Positions 61,765-64,000 of a DNA stretch of 64,000 bases are shown piece by piece. Each line of letters begins with the position of its first letter. The stretch's first letter is position 1. The notes below the pieces were generated by a model. The model was given only the letters and a program-made list of their open reading frames with translations, did not search any database and was not told the origin of the DNA. The stretch comes from Epiperipatus broadwayi (Eukaryota > Onychophora > Udeonychophora > Euonychophora > Peripatidae). The stretch spans positions 248,001 to 312,000 of the forward strand of contig JAQFVV010006713.1 in assembly GCA_028023455.1 (NCBI GenBank), read 5' to 3'. Made by a program: the position numbers and the translations under genes.

Positions 61765-62435
61765 GGAAATCTTAAAAGTATACATTTGGCTAAGGATAAT
61801 GTCTAGCACAATAAATTATTAATAAAAATTATTAACATATTTCCATGAAGTGGTTTGTATTTAAGTTATGAGTGCAGAAAATTTGAAAGCTATCAATTAA
61901 ACTATAGAAATTTATTATATATATATACTGAGCAAATGAAGATATATGTAAGAGATTGTGATCTAGGCCAAATGATGAGTGCTGGTTCAACATGTAATGG
62001 GCATCTTGGGAATCATTTACCTTTTCCACATGTCTTGGATTATATGTTTCAGTAACTGGTGATTGAGTTTAAGTATTTCTAAAAAATAATGTGTATATGA
62101 AGTTCAACTGTAACATGCTATATGGCTTTCTTAAAAAGTGTATGTTCCATATGTATCTATAATGTGGGAGATTGGTCTGACTTCTGGGCTGATGGTTGTG
62201 ACAGAATTGAGTTAAAGGTGAATGAACCACACTGATAAAAAATTAAATACTGCAAGTACCTAACAAGCACGAGAATTGGATATTAAATTTAGTAATCAAT
62301 ACACAATTTAAATGATTTAATATAAAATTTTAAAAATTACACAAAAAAGAGACTGCATTTTAATAATCAGCTTATGCGTTTCATCTAGTTTTAACCATCA
62401 GATATATAAATCCTGTGATACCACTATAATTCTGA
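61765..62435. other. Anonymous AT-rich DNA
   Basis: Two overlapping opposite-strand frames (61832-62055) have no family support. Nothing else recognised. Confidence 0.4.
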
Positions 62436-62439
62436 ATCA

Positions 62440-63155
62440 ACAAGGAAAGCTATAGAAGAATAAAAATCTCAAAAGTGTAAAACATCTTGTTATTGGTAGG
62501 AAATTTATTTTTGCAATAAAAAGAAAAGATAAAACTATTATTAAAAAGAGAGATAATGTGATGAAATCTGTGGAATAATTGTATAAAGAATTATACAACA
62601 ATAAAGAACAAGAAAACAAAGTATCCTCTATAATAACTACATATTCTAAATTGCCTAGCATTTTAAATGAAGAAGTGAGACATGTAATTAAAACTGTGAT
62701 GAAAGGAAAAGCTCCATGTAATGATGGAATTATAATCGATATCTTAAAAAAAGCATGTAAAGAAATAGAAAAATTGTTAGCAACATTATATACCAAATGT
62801 TTAAATGATAAAGATGTACCATATGATATGTTAAGAGTAAAAAGGGATCAAAAACAAAATATGTGTAAGAAAACAAAAAGATATTACTGACATCATTGAA
62901 ATAATTAAGAGACTGAAGTGGAACTGGGATGGACATATTGTTAGAAGAGATGATAGTGGATGGACATTTGAAATCTTAAACTGGATTCCAGGAGATTAAG
63001 ACTTAGAAAGAGATCACATGTGGATGACATAGGAGGTTTGCTAGTGTGATGTTGAGAAAAGAGGCTAGAGATTAAAGAAAGTGGATCAAACTTAGAGAGA
63101 CTTTCATCATGCAGTGGACCAATAATGGTTGAAAATGATAATGATGATTACTATA
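62440..63155 (+). mobile_element. RTE-like LINE, internally deleted copy
   Basis: Same family as 45.5-47.0 kb. Coding runs on the plus strand and ends ACTTTCATCATGCAGTGGAC, then short ATGATA/ATGATG repeats near 63135-63150, matching the 3' end and tail of the other copy. The stretch from inside the fingers domain to the C-terminal tail is gone. The 5' part begins mid-gene, so this copy is both truncated and internally deleted. Confidence 0.8.
62579..62890 (+). pseudogene. LINE reverse-transcriptase start fused to C-terminal tail by in-frame deletion
   Basis: Codons up to about 62827 give the fingers of the reverse transcriptase: LPSILNEEVRHVIKTVMKGK, APCNDGIIIDILKKA (family K-A-P-G-x-D-x-(I)-x-x-(E)-(I)-L-K), then LYTKCLNDKDVPYD, residue for residue close to the 45-47 kb copy. 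The next codons, MLRVKRDQKQNM, correspond to MLGVTRRYRKRN in the tail of that copy. About 300 residues, including the FADD box, are missing, yet the frame stays open across the join. Beyond 62890 the tail continues in other frames (TDIIEIIKRLKWNW, HIVRRDD, then a W-x-P block). No catalytic activity is possible. The minus-strand frames at 62437-62936 are shadows. Confidence 0.8.
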
Positions 63156-63256
63156 TTAAACAAAAGGATAAAAACAACCTTAAATAATCCACTACTGGAA
63201 AAACCTCTAAAGTATTACTTTTAAGGAACCACTGAATAAAAAGACATTATTCATCA

Positions 63257-63660
63257 AGCTAATCCAGGGGTCCCCAACCTTTTTGCACTTAAGAGCACAT
63301 TCTTTAATACCAGCTAGGTGGCGAGCACCATTTATTTTTTCAACCATGTGGCGGGCACTATTTATTTTTTCAATGTAAATTTATAGTTGGAAATTGTTAA
63401 TAATACATATAATGTACAAAAAAATATTTATTTCAAAAATAAAATTTTAATATATAATTAACGTTTATATTTTTATGCTGTAAAAGTATAGTATGCCCTA
63501 CAATTTGATTACAATAATTTATAAGAAAATTAAAAAATTAAATTTATTTGTATCAGATAAATAATTTTTTATCGTGTTCGGATAGTGGCGGGCACACGTA
63601 AAATGGTCTGCGGGCACCATTGTGCCCATGGGCATAGGGTTAGGGACCCCTGAGCTAATC
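63257..63660. mobile_element. hAT MITE, 388 bp, perfect 8-bp duplication
   Basis: The element 63265-63652 starts CAGGGGTCCCCAACCTTTTT and ends GGGTTAGGGACCCCTG. AGCTAATC stands at 63257-63264 and 63653-63660, a perfect 8-bp target duplication. A GTGGCG(A/G)GCAC block occurs twice near the left end and GTGGCGGGCACAC near the right. No coding content. Ends and duplication length are typical of hAT. Confidence 0.92.
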
Positions 63661-64000
63661 CATTAACAATTGATGTTTATATATTTTTTCTTGTTTTACT
63701 CCAGAATCTGAATGGTTTAACTAGATTGGCTGTGAACTAACTTTTGGGAAGGGAAAAAATCCAACTATTTGAAAAAATATATATATTAGATAATATCTTT
63801 ACATGCTAATTAATTTTTAGAAAATGTACATATGTGCACATGAATGAAATTGTTAACTTTTGTTCCTAAGACAAAAGTAATTTTTAACCTATATAAATAT
63901 ATTTATAATAATACATAGACTTGCATTACATGATAATGAATACATCATGGGCTTAAAAAATCATAAAATATTTCAAAATTAACTGTATTAGAATAACAGA
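63661..64000. other. Anonymous AT-rich DNA
   Basis: Nothing recognised up to the end of the window. Confidence 0.4.

Noticed and set aside
62437-62796. 119-codon minus-strand frame
   Set aside because: Antisense to the reverse-transcriptase fingers of the deleted LINE copy.

Overview
The window is A+T-rich (about three quarters by eye), lacks compact gene packing, ribosome binding sites or operons, and is dense in homopolymer runs, AT microsatellites and decayed eukaryotic transposons. It is nuclear DNA of an animal, most likely an invertebrate. The mix of mariner, piggyBac, Merlin/ISXO2, hAT, pogo/Tigger-type, RTE-like LINE and Penelope-like pieces fits many lophotrochozoans (including cephalopods) or arthropods, and the sequence alone does not decide. 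I see no intact host protein-coding gene and no convincing tRNA or rRNA gene. The window reads as intergenic or deep-intron DNA.

Layout. 1-2.4 kb is anonymous AT-rich DNA, followed by a foldback at 2.43-2.79 kb. 3.02-8.72 kb is a large composite foldback with terminal arms of about 1.6 kb. Its loop carries the zinc-ribbon N-terminus of an ISXO2-type (Merlin) transposase with two stops. 11.8-18.2 kb holds two internally deleted mariner copies, a MITE with GTTTCCC-type ends, and an element with terminal inverted repeats and an 8-bp target duplication. 18.3-19.45 kb is a degenerate ~200-bp satellite. 19.7-20.6 kb is a Tigger-like MITE, 21.6 kb a LINE scrap, and 24.8-26.4 kb a piggyBac fossil. 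30.03-31.26 kb is a hAT element with a perfect 8-bp duplication and a second element nested in it. 33.3 kb is a LINE 3' scrap. 36-38.8 kb is less AT-rich anonymous sequence. 43.55-44.1 kb looks like a processed pseudogene of a UBX-domain protein. 45.47-46.98 kb is an RTE-like LINE (reverse transcriptase, minus strand). 47.8-48.8 kb is a three-copy direct and inverted repeat with hammerhead-ribozyme-like cores, probably Penelope-like terminal repeats. 52.1-52.3 kb is a nearly perfect 101-bp-arm palindrome. 57.0-57.8 kb is a third mariner copy. 61.3-61.8 kb is another foldback. 62.4-63.15 kb is an internally deleted copy of the LINE, and 63.26-63.65 kb is a hAT MITE with a perfect 8-bp duplication.

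Nothing here forms a pathway. The story is transposon biology: autonomous sources (mariner, Merlin, RTE, piggyBac, hAT) have left internally deleted derivatives that share breakpoints, nest inside each other and exchange internal blocks. The two items most worth following are the Merlin-like long-arm element and the hammerhead-like motifs. All identifications come from reading translations and alignments by eye; no database was searched.
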